Shown here one piece after another: positions 48,084 to 57,060 of a stretch of DNA of 64,000 nt. Position 1 is the first letter of the stretch, and each line of letters begins with the position of its first letter. This stretch comes from Lotus japonicus. Lineage: Eukaryota; Streptophyta; Magnoliopsida; Fabales; Fabaceae. The DNA lies in contig NC_080043.1 of the NCBI RefSeq assembly GCF_012489685.1, positions 10,906,223 through 10,970,222 of the forward strand, written 5' to 3'. Position numbers and translations under genes: made by a program. The notes under the pieces were generated by a model that was given only the letters and a program-made list of their open reading frames with translations, was not told the origin of the DNA and made no database searches.

Positions 48084-49329
48084 TTTTTTTGAACGTAAAA
48101 GTTTGTTAGCTTGTTTTAATGAAAAATGTTTTTTTTTCATCGGAAAGTAAAAAAACAGAAGAAGAAAAGCTACGAGCCTAACACATCTCTAAAAGGTTAT
48201 TTTGTTTGATTGCAGATTTTAAAAATTATTGTATTTAAAAATTGTTTTTTTAAGGAAAAATAATTTTTGAATTAGATCTTAGAAATTGAAATTGGGAATT
48301 TTATTAAAAACGGTTACAGTTATTGAAAAAAAAAACAAATTTTTGAAATTTTCAGATTTTAAAAATAACAAACCACAAACCGTTTTTAAAACCTGTAATT
48401 AAACGTACTCTATATATATTTATATTTTACTTTCCCTTTCATCTTCATTCCACTTATTTTCTCTTATATCTCTCGTTTTTTATTTTTATTATGTCACATA
48501 TCATGTCACTAATCTATGTGTCTTCTCTACCAATTTCTCTAGATGTGACTAAATTTGGAGCGCGAACATACTATTCTCCGAAGAAAAATGTTGGGTTAAC
48601 ACTCTATAGATGTAGATACATTAAAAAAAGAAAATTAGCAAATGTGATATATAATATGACGCCACAAAAAGTGAATAATAGATACAGAAAAAATTATATA
48701 TATGTGAGATGTTTGTAATGTTGAGAAGGGATACTAACCCTCACCCTAACACTCATTTTTCAACATTCTAGTTAAAATGCATGTGGGTTCTACTAATTAG
48801 AAGTGAGACTCACTCACATTTTAGTGAATTTTATATAAATTTTAACCAATAGAAAAACGAATGTTAAAAAATGTGTTAAAAAGAGGATTGCTAGCAATTT
48901 TTTTTTATAATGTGTGTATGTATGTACTATAACTATATTTTGAATTAAAAAAATATTTTAACGTCAATGACAACATGCGGCAAATATATTTGAAAAGTGT
49001 ATTAAGCAATAATGCATGCGGGAGGAAAATTGAAGGGAAAATTAAGTATATTACTATAATTTGCTCCTTGAGTTCCTTCAATGTGAGTAATGGTATATTG
49101 TTGGCATCCTTGAGTTTGATCAACACGTCCAGTAAGTCTTCTTCAACGGTCTTCAAGCCATCATTCCACTGTTTGATTCTATCATCAATAATGGGATCAT
49201 GATACTTCCTCATGATCCTCATAGCTTTCATGATTTTGCTCCTATGGCCATCCAAGTCAAGTCTCCTCAAGATTGGAACAAAATCAGAAATGGAAAAGGC
49301 ATAAACATATTTAAGTATTGTGAAAGTAG

Positions 49330-49536
49330 CATTCTAAGAAGGAAGAAATCACCTTAACGGGTGGACTGGATTAGCTTGAGTGATTTATCATGTGAACCAG
49401 GATAAAATCCTTGTGTGCTTTTCTATCTCTTATCTTAAGCACTTTGTTCTCGAAAGATTTGTTAAAATCTTTAAGGTGGAAGTTTTATTCTGAAAACGTT
49501 ATTCAAACCCCCCCTTCTACCGTTTTTCATACCTTC
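49330..49536 (+). mobile_element. Copia LTR/leader fragment
   Basis: cttgtgtgcttttctatctc, gaaagatttgttaaaatctt and a poly-C stretch before ttctaccgtttttcatacc resemble the 3' LTR/leader junction of legume Copia elements. It directly abuts the truncated P450 on the left and a gypsy integrase on the right, so it is a deletion-junction remnant. Confidence 0.5.
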
Positions 49537-49539
49537 ACC

Positions 49540-50583
49540 ATGGACTTCGTGACGGCATTGCCCCTAACATGAAGGAGATTTGATGCAATTTGGGTAGTGG
49601 TTGATCGATTGACGAAGACTGCTCACTTCGTGCCGATCAATCTGAACTACAAAGTGGAGAAACTAGCAGAGATCTACATTGCAGAGATTGTTCGTCTGCA
49701 TGGGGTACCATCTAGCATTGTGTCGGACAGAGACCAGAGGTTTACCTCACGTTTCCGGGGAGCTTTGCAACAAGCTTTGGGAACCAAGTTGAGATTGAGT
49801 TCCGCTTATCATCCACAGACGGATGGGCAAACCGAAAGGACTATTCAGTCATTGGAGGATTTGCTAAGAGCTTGTGTGTTAGATCATAAAGGAAGCTGGG
49901 ATGAGTTGTTGCCGCTGATTGAGTTCACCTACAACAACAACTTTCATGCGAGCATCGGGATGGCACCTTATGAAGCTTTGTATGGTCGGAGGTGTCGAAC
50001 GCCTTTGTGTTGGCATCAAGATGGGGATAACTTAGTGGTTGGACCCGAGCTGGTTCAGCAAACCACCGAAGAAGTAAAGCAAATTCAAGAAAAGATGAGG
50101 ATCTCGCAGAGTCGTCAGAAGAGTTACGCTGACAATCGAAGAAAAGAGCTGAAATTTCAAGCTGGAGATCATGTCTTCTTACGGGTTACCCCGATGACAG
50201 GTGTCCGAAGGGCGATCAAGTCTAAGAAGCTTACTCCAAAGTTCATTGGACCGTACTAGATAACGGAACGAGTTGGGCTAGTGGCATTTAGGATTGCGTT
50301 GCCGCCTTTCCTATCCAATATCCATGATGTACTTCATGTGTCACAGTTGCGGAAGTACATGGCTGATGATTCTCATGTTCTTAAACCTGACGACATTCAG
50401 CTAAAGGATGATCTGACGATGGTGATGCCTCCCATCAAGATCGTCGACAGGAGCACGAAGCGTTTAAGGAACAAGGAGGTGGCCTTGGTGAAGGTCGTTT
50501 GGAATCAAGCGACAGGCGATGCTACATGGGAACTAGAGAATAAGATGTGGGAGTCACATCCCGATTTGTTTGTAAACTCTTAA
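49540..50583 (+). pseudogene. Tekay-clade integrase fragment (element C)
   Basis: Begins abruptly at MDFVTALPLT inside the integrase core and runs through [25 protein letters not shown], the GPY module and the chromodomain-like end to TAA at 50581-50583. It closely matches the integrase at 28890. Two nonsense codons lie in an otherwise intact frame: TGA 49570-49572 and TAG 50257-50259; the related copy has Arg and Gln there. Everything upstream (gag to RNase H) is gone. The purine tract aaggagggtggtat precedes the LTR at 50620. Confidence 0.92.
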
Positions 50584-50619
50584 GTTTCGAGGGCGAAACT
50601 ATTTTAAGGAGGGTGGTAT

Positions 50620-52693
50620 TGTAAGACCCTACTTTGATGAATAAAATTATTTATTTTATAATAAATGATAAAATGTGTCTTGCTTATGATTTGTGAATTT
50701 CCTTGATGCTTTGTAGTGTGAAGTATTATGGAAGTGATAATGGTACTTAAGGGCTAGGATATAATTTTTATAAGGTCAATGATCCCAAGATGAATGAGTT
50801 TGAGTTGCTTGGAGGCCAAGCATGGTGCCATGGTCGAATCCCATGAGGAAGGAATGAGGGAAGACTTGTTTGACTTGGTTGTGCTTAATTTGTGGTAATG
50901 ATTTGGGGGTTATGACTCCTTAGTCAATGAAAATCAGTTTTGTTGAGGGAATAATGAGAAATTGATGAGCATTAATTTCATGTCTCATTTCAAATTGAAA
51001 GAAAAGGTTGTGAATGCCCTTGGAGTCTATATAGGCCGCGGGTTTGAGGGTAAAAGGGGGAGAGATTTTCAGATTTTGGAGTGAACAAAAGGAGAGAAGA
51101 ATTAGAAACCCTCTTCACATTTTCATCACTTCACACATTCAGCAAAAGAAAGAAAGAAAGAGAGAGTGAGAGAGAGAGAGAGAGGAAGGCCGTGGAAGAG
51201 ATGAAGAAGAAAAGAAGAAGAAGAAGAAGAAGAAGAAGAAGAAGAAGAAGCCGTGGAGGAGCAAGGGTGAGGAGGAGATTTCGAGCAAGGAGAAGGGAGC
51301 AAGGATCATTCTCTTTGAATCATTTATCTTCACCTATTCTTCTCAAAACACTAAGACTAAGGTAAGGGTGGATCTAGTGGGTAGAGTCTAGGTTTCTACA
51401 TGATGGAAGTTTTTCCTTGATTTGCATGCCTATGATCTGAGTTGGTTTAGGTTGATGATGTATGAGGGTTGAGGGTAGAAATCATGCTTAGGGTGTGTTA
51501 TATGTGCAGCCACAAATATGATCAAAGCTTGATGCCATGCTACTTGTCATAGTTGCCAAGACTTGACTATGTTGCCATGTTTGTGCCTAGAATAAATTCT
51601 GTATTGGATTGTATGCTTAGGGCTGATTATGATGATGAATAGCATGATCTATTGCTTCTGTACAATGGCCTAGAGGATGGTGAGGTCGTTAGCCTAACTG
51701 AACTTAGGTGACTAACTGTGATATAATTTAAAGATTTTCCTTATTAAATCTTGTTAATTATGAGAATTACATGATTATGCAACTGTATATATGAGAACAT
51801 GAGATCTGACCCTGTTATTTGTTTATGTGTTATTCTGGGGGGGGGCCTAAATGGTGAAGGTCAAGAGCGCAGTGACCTCGTGGACGATAGATTTGCATGA
51901 CCAGCATAAGGACAATGCCTGGCAGACCGACTCTGCCAAGGTACGTGGCCTTTATGTCGGCAGCGCTACGATCACGAGACGTGACCGGCACGGGAACTTC
52001 GTCGAGACACAGATCATGGAATGGGGCAAGGTCAAGATGCCCTTCGCACCATGTCGCTTCTTGCATCCAGGAGATGAGGGTTCTTGCTCGAACTCTCCAC
52101 AGTGGGTTGCAGGAGAGGATGGTTCTTCACGGGCGTTCGGGGCACCAGATTGGTGGGCACGCATTGGCGACTTTCCAGCTCCGCCTCCAGAGTCCCTTCC
52201 GGTCCCTACTGAGCCTATGGAGGACTTTGCTCCACGGTACGTTGCAGTAGCTGATGCACCTGGGGATGTCGAGATGGAGGGACATGGAGATGCACCAGAG
52301 GTCAGGGCTCCTGTGAAGAAGCGCCAGAGACAGTGCGGTTGGCTCGACGAGTGACTGATGTTGCCTTGCTGGGGGTTGAGTGTTTCGTAGTGCTGAACTA
52401 TCTTTTATCAGTTTTATTTTCCGGGTTTTGATGTAGCGTTGATGTAGGGCTTTAGCCCGAGATTCCCATTTATGTACTTTGAATTATAGTGGTTTCTTTT
52501 ATTATAAAGTCATTTTATTCAGAAATGCATGTCTTATTTATTCCGCAAAATTTATATCGTAAGGTTTTCAAGAGTTTCACATTAATTGAACTTTTGTCAT
52601 TAAATAAAGATTAATAATCGAACGACGAAAATACTTTACGAAAATGGTGATGTTTGGTTTACTGTGTGACACTCGAGAAATCGGGGCGTTACA
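50620..52693 (+). mobile_element. 3' LTR of Tekay element C
   Basis: TGTAAGACCCTACTTTG at 50620 to CGGGGCGTTACA at 52693, 2.07 kb. The terminal 130 bp resemble the LTR ends at 26175 and 32393. It includes a (GA)n/(GAA)n tract at 51150-51250 (the arginine/lysine-rich frame there is repeat-derived), a weak tRNA-like segment near 50812-50855 (ggtcgaatccc), and a 167-codon ORF at 51851-52354. The left LTR and left flank of this element are absent, so no TSD can be tested. Confidence 0.88.
51851..52354 (+). CDS. Unknown 167-aa ORF inside the element C LTR
   Basis: An intact frame of 167 codons with much higher GC than its surroundings, starting MVKVKSAVTSWTIDLHDQ right after a stop codon (taaATG) and a run of G. 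The N-terminal half is globular-looking (VGSATITRRDRHGNFVETQ, WGKVKMPFAPCRFLHPGDE). The second half is proline/acidic (PAPPPESLPVPTEPMEDFAP), then basic KKRQRQCGW and a final LDE. The stop is 339 bp from the LTR end. Shorter counterparts are at 26509-26619 and 63243-63353. I recognise no family; coding status is plausible from length and conservation of position, but unproven. Confidence 0.5.
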   Translation: MVKVKSAVTSWTIDLHDQHKDNAWQTDSAKVRGLYVGSATITRRDRHGNFVETQIMEWGKVKMPFAPCRFLHPGDEGSCSNSPQWVAGEDGSSRAFGAPDWWARIGDFPAPPPESLPVPTEPMEDFAPRYVAVADAPGDVEMEGHGDAPEVRAPVKKRQRQCGWLDE

Positions 52694-53715
52694 AGATCCA
52701 TGAGTACTCCTGTGTCTGAAAGCGAGAAACTGATATTATGGAGTGTCTTAGAAGCTGAGTGCTCAACTATTAGGTACCTAATGCTGTTGTTTTTACCTTT
52801 TCTCTATTTTTTTAGGTATCTAGGATTCTTTTATTCATTTTATGGTTATGATGGAATTTTAACTTCATCTGTTTATTTCTTTTATTTCAGTCAGCTGCAT
52901 GAGAAAACACTGTTTGAGGCAAACAACTCTTTCCTTAAAAAACATAAAGGTCAGTGAACCTATCTTCAACTTGAAAACACATATTTCAAGTTTCTTTATA
53001 AAGTATTCTTATTTTGTTTCTTCATTGTTCAGATTCTTTGCAGAATTGTTTCTTCATTATTTTGTTTCTTCTCTAGAGACAAAGAAAAGATTGGAGAAAG
53101 GCTAACCCATTTATTGAATATATCAGATTTAGAGTGAGATTATGGTAAAGGTTGAAATGCAGTGAATGCTTGAAGTTCAGAAAATTTGTGCACTTTTTAA
53201 TGTTCATGAACAGTGACAAATCTATCCAGAAGAACCTCTAAAAACCTCTCCAAAAGGCACTGCAAACCTATTCAATTCAACATACACATATCATAGTTGG
53301 TTCTGCTTCCCAATCAGTGTTTGCAAAGATATGCCTAATTTTTGAAGTGATCTCAAAAGAAAGAAACAATAGCATTTGTCTTTATTCTATTATCTAAATA
53401 TTGATCATTTGTTATAAATCTTTTCTTTTACACACAACCCAAATATGCCCGCACGTCTCAAATTTTCTTATCTTTTATGCACATGCTTTGATAACTTGAA
53501 TGATTCTGGATTAATTAGGTTCAGGTCGTTTTAGTATTTTACTTCATTAGTTATTTGTTTATGATTTTTACGTTGACTTGATTGTGCTTATGTTAACTGG
53601 GGTACTAACGAAGTTTTATCAAGAGATATTCAGAATGAATGAAAGACAACAAATATTTATCAGCGTTACACTAATGTCAAAGTTTGAGATTACATGAGTT
53701 TCAATATATTATTTA
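52694..53715 (+). other. Spacer with two unidentified exon-like segments
   Basis: About 52699-52772 (STPVSESEKLILWSVLEAEC, donor TTAG|GTACCT) and 52891-52949 (QLHEKTLFEANNSFLKKHKG, acceptor tttcag, donor AAAG|GTCAGT) look like consecutive exons on the + strand of some gene whose 5' part was displaced by element C. I do not recognise it. The rest to 53715 is non-coding. Confidence 0.4.
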
Positions 53716-54484
53716 CTAGAATGTTCACCCGTGCGTTTCACGGGTTAAAGATTTGTTGACATAATTTTTTTGGTAACAAAAACCATTACAAAATAGGTTT
53801 TCAAGTGCATCTAAAAAAAAGAGTACACTCAAATAAAAGATTCAAAGAACAACATATTATTCTAATCAATTCATACCACAAATTCCATCCATTACTAAAT
53901 ATATTACTCTCATGAAGAAAAAACATTGTTTATTGAATACCAAAAAATCACTTAAACTTAAAACTAATAACATGCCATTACAATAAACTACAGAAACATA
54001 AAACAACATTTTATTGATGGGGAAATTTTCATGGGCAAAACCCAACATCAACAACACTGAAATTAGGATCACTAAACATAATCTTCAGTATATTTCCAGG
54101 CTTCAGTTTGTGGATAGCACAAAAACGCTTCCAACCTTTTCCAATCTTAGCATACCTGGCTCCTGGTGGAGCAAGAAGAGAGCAAACAACTTCAGCATCT
54201 TCTAGTTCTCTAAGAGTCCATCTAAATACACCACACCTATGAACAAAATCAGCAGCATGTCTTGGAAGAGCCTGTAAAAATAAAAAATTCATCAAGTATT
54301 AGATAGAAAAATAGAGAAATAACATTATTAGAAAACACATCATAAACAAAATCACCACATTACCAGTTGGCTAGCTTTAGATTGGTATATAGTCAATTGG
54401 AAAACAAAAGCACAAGGATAGCCAGCTTCTAAGAAATGAGAACGATCCGGAAAAGGAATTGTTAGGCGGGCATCAATAAGAAAA

Positions 54485-55012
54485 GGCTAAAAAGCACTTT
54501 TGGCCCCTGATGTTTCAAGTTTTTGCAAATTATGCCCTTACTCTATTTTTGTCGATGTTTCTATCCCTCATGTTTTCAAACAGTGCACCGTCTACCCCTC
54601 TGTCACTCAGACACGTTAAAAAACTAACGGAATGAGCTAATTTGACTTTTTTTATATTATTTGGATCTCTCACATGGAAATTACAAGTGAAATTGAAAAA
54701 ATTGGGCATGAGAGATTCAAACTCAAGACCTGTAAGTAACAAAACATGTATTTAACCAGTTCAGTTACATACATAATTGATAAATACATCAAGCAAATTT
54801 AATTGATATCATTTCTTTGATCATCATCAACTTCATATACTCATCTTCATCTCTCCAATCCACTCAGGAATCTCTCCTGAGAAAACCTGAGTGACGGAGG
54901 GGTAGACGGTGCACTGTTTGAAAACATGAGGGGTAGAAACGTCGACAAAAATAGAATAAGGGCATAATTTACACAAACTTAAAACATCAGGGGCCAAAAG
55001 TGCTTTTTAGCC
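54485..55012. mobile_element. MULE 7 inserted in the B3 exon, 9-bp TSD
   Basis: Left ggctaaaaagcacttttggc, right complement ggctaaaaagcacttttggc; TIRs of about 120 bp. TSD ataagaaaa at 54476-54484 and 55013-55021. 528 bp. Its centre holds a tRNA-like SINE scrap (54648-54775). Confidence 0.92.
54648..54775 (-). mobile_element. tRNA-related SINE-like core of MULE 7
   Basis: On the minus strand taactgaactggttaa (A-box-like, + 54752-54767) and gagtttgaatctct (B-box-like, + 54711-54724) are spaced as in tRNA genes, and an A-run follows at + 54647-54653. Probably a SINE or tRNA pseudogene caught between Mutator TIRs; no TSD recognised. Confidence 0.45.
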
Positions 55013-55592
55013 ATAAGAAAAGGAGGATCAACTTTTAAATAAGAAACTTATTTAGCAGTATTGTCCAATATTGTAATGTCAAACACAGATCTCCCAATAT
55101 ACTTCAAGATATACCAATTAATTCCAACCAATCCATAAAACTTACGAATCTCATTCCATCCATCCGTCAGCAGATGTTTGTCCAAGACTTTTTCATAGCG
55201 AACTTTGTGGTTATTTCCAAAAGGATCAGCGAAGCTAAAAACAAAACTCAGTTCATCTTCATATTTGGAAACAAAGTCTTGAGGAATTAGAGTGGATGTC
55301 TGCAAAAAATTATAGAATAATAAGTATCAGGTTTCATAACATCAAACTTCAAATAATAAATAAGAAATGGAAAATACAATGAAAAATTACTTCGTGTGGA
55401 CGACTTATGGCAACAAAGCAATCCTTGTACAGATTGGCCGCAGGAATCAAATAAGAGTCCATCTCTGGGAAACTTTGAATAAAACTCTTTGTAAGAAAAC
55501 TTTTTAACACAATCAACGGACAGGGAATACAAAATAACTGAGGCACAAAGAGAATGTAGAAACTAAAAGAGGAGAAAAAGAGCAGTAAAATA

Positions 55593-55837
55593 CTATCTCC
55601 GTAATATAAGAGCCAAACAAATACGATTCTTATTTTATGTCAACTTTATGAAATTATTCATCATATTTTTCTCAATTTCTTTGCATTATTGATGATTTAG
55701 AGAAGGCAGAGAGACAAATAATTAATGTCCTACAAACTCCAAATTGATTTATCAAAAACCTCCAAATTAATTCTTATAAAAAAAGATTAAGGTGCACCTT
55801 TAATTTAGTTCTTATAAAAATGAACAAAGGGATAGAG
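55593..55837. mobile_element. Stowaway-like (Tc1/mariner) MITE
   Basis: Left ctatctccgtaatataag and right complement ctctatccctttgttc, with TA on both sides (55591-55592, 55838-55839), recall the plant CTCCCTCCGT Stowaway family. Inner cttataaaaa / aatataag segments are loosely inverted. Diverged; moderate support. Confidence 0.5.
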
Positions 55838-55839
55838 TA

Positions 55840-56100
55840 CTTTTTAAAATAGAATCTTGAAAGCACAAAAGTTCCTTAATCAAGTGTTTGTATCATCTAG
55901 CACAAGATTTATCTTGATAAAAATATAAACAATTGTTGCCATAGATAAAGGACTACAGTTTATAAACTAATTCAAATTACGTGATTTCATTTTAATGCAT
56001 TTGAACTTTTGTAAGCCACACAACCTTTGGTGTTTTTGTCATTTTCATATAGGTGTAACTATTCTCAACTGATATTATGTATAAAGATGTAACAACTTCA
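55840..56100. other. Spacer, nothing recognised
   Basis: AT-rich sequence between the MITE and MULE 8 without a feature. Confidence 0.5.
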
Positions 56101-56109
56101 TTATTAATA

Positions 56110-57051
56110 GGGTTAATTCCACTTTTCGATCGCGAGAGAGACGACGCAAGGCTTGTACCTCGCAGTGTTCTTTTACGGAGGCGAGAGATCAAGCGGTGGC
56201 TGTTGCGGTGCACAGATGGCATCGGCGCGGTGCGGTACAGTGTGGTGGCTCGGGTTTTGATGGAGGCCGAGGAAATAGTGGGGAAATGGGTTTGGGTTAG
56301 ACGGTGGCTGGTGTGATGGCATTGAGGTCGCTGGCGGCAAAGGTGTTTGACGGTGTTGGTTCAAGCTAGAACTTGGGTTTGCTAAGTGGAAAAATGATTT
56401 TTTTGTAGCTTTGATTTTCTCCTTCATCTTTAAGCTAGAACTTGGGTTGACTGTGGTATTTTGATTTGTTCTTTCCTCACCTAACACGTGCACCATTCTC
56501 CCCCCTGATTTAAGATCTGGAATGTCGTCTTCTTCCTTCTTCGTTTGGGGTTCTGTTGAAATTGGCTCTATGATGTTCTTGTTCAGATGGGATTCTAAGA
56601 GGGGAAGAAAGTCTCGGGTCTGTTGAGATTCTGAGAGGGGAAGAAGATATGAGATCCAAATCTCCAAACTAATGAACTGTTGAGATTCTGTAAAAGATCC
56701 TTGAAGAAGAAGGTTGAAGAGATGACAACTGTTCATCTTTTTCTTGTTTAGGATTCGGGTTGATTTTTTTTGAGTTATGTTATGTTATGTTATTTGTAAA
56801 TACTAAATAATAATTCCTTTTAATATTTTAATTATGTATATTGACATGGCATCTATGTGGATTCTGTTTTGGAGTGCCAAGTCATTAAATGAGAGCCACA
56901 TAAGCACAAGTCGTCACTATTTGGACGGAATATTAACGGAAGGACTAAAACTGTTGACGACACAAACGTGAGGTTTGCAAATTGCTCGTTTTAAAATAGT
57001 GATATCAAAATTGCATCGTGATAGATCAGGGATGAAAAGTGGTATTAAGCC
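56110..57051. mobile_element. Mutator-like element 8, 9-bp TSD
   Basis: Left gggttaattccacttttc, right complement ggcttaataccacttttc; the TSD ttattaata is at 56101-56109 and 57052-57060. TIRs are shorter and more diverged than in the other copies. The GC-rich interior (56130-56760) includes a 187-codon minus-strand frame (56736-56173) with no recognisable domain; possible captured DNA. Confidence 0.82.
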
Positions 57052-57060
57052 TTATTAATA

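Larger units (their letters stand above)
42089..49327 (-). pseudogene. CYP79-family cytochrome P450, 5'-truncated, intron expanded to 6.3 kb
   Basis: Exon 2 (42724-42089) is fully open: the CYP79-specific DNPSNAFEW in place of the usual oxygen-binding helix motif, EALRLHP (ExxR), FNPERHL and the haem loop [14 protein letters not shown], ending at a TAA. Exon 1 survives only as 49327-49055 ([54 protein letters not shown]). The donor after ATA (GTAATA) and the cag acceptor join as [14 protein letters not shown], the conserved CYP79 intron position. About 250 N-terminal residues are missing; beyond 49330 is Copia/gypsy debris. CYP79 enzymes convert amino acids to aldoximes, the first step of cyanogenic glucoside synthesis in legumes. 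The intron holds CACTA 3, a MITE and a MULE; 42725-43647 and 48084-49054 are otherwise non-coding. Confidence 0.9.
54029..55546 (-). pseudogene. REM-type B3-domain gene disrupted by a MULE
   Basis: Exon about 55546-55391 (SFIQSFPEMDSYLIPAANLY, KDCFVAISRPHE) joins in phase to an exon starting 55299 (TSTLIPQDFVSKYEDEL). That exon contains a first B3 DNA-binding domain: LTDGWNEIRKFYGLVGINWY and KYIGRSVFDITILD. A TAA at 55048-55050 interrupts it, then the frame resumes VDPPFL, is split by MULE 7, and continues beyond it as IDARLTIPFPDRSHFLEAGY to a GT donor near 54363. The last exon (54272-54029) has a second B3 domain: ALPRHAADFVHRCG, AKIGKGWKRFCAIHKLKPGN, VVDVGFCP-stop. Two B3 domains suggest the REM subfamily of plant transcription factors. 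It is non-functional as it stands. Confidence 0.78.
53716..55590 (-). mobile_element. Helitron 2 (3' end defined; 5' end not found) with B3 gene
   Basis: On the minus strand a hairpin (stem cccgtg/cacggg, + 53728-53744) is followed by eight bases and CTAG (53716-53719), next to host T. The subterminal cgcacgggt matches Helitron 1. The 5' terminus could not be located; the end given is only the last part with B3-related sequence. Contents: a double-B3 gene, MULE 7 (54485-55012). No Rep/helicase seen. Confidence 0.6.

Noticed and set aside
48727..48898. Possible MITE (loosely inverted actaaccctc / gaggattgctagc ends)
   Set aside because: Inverted similarity is too imperfect and no TSD could be fixed by eye.
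51081..51365. 94-codon Arg/Lys-rich frame
   Set aside because: It is produced by (GA)n and (GAA)n tracts inside an LTR.
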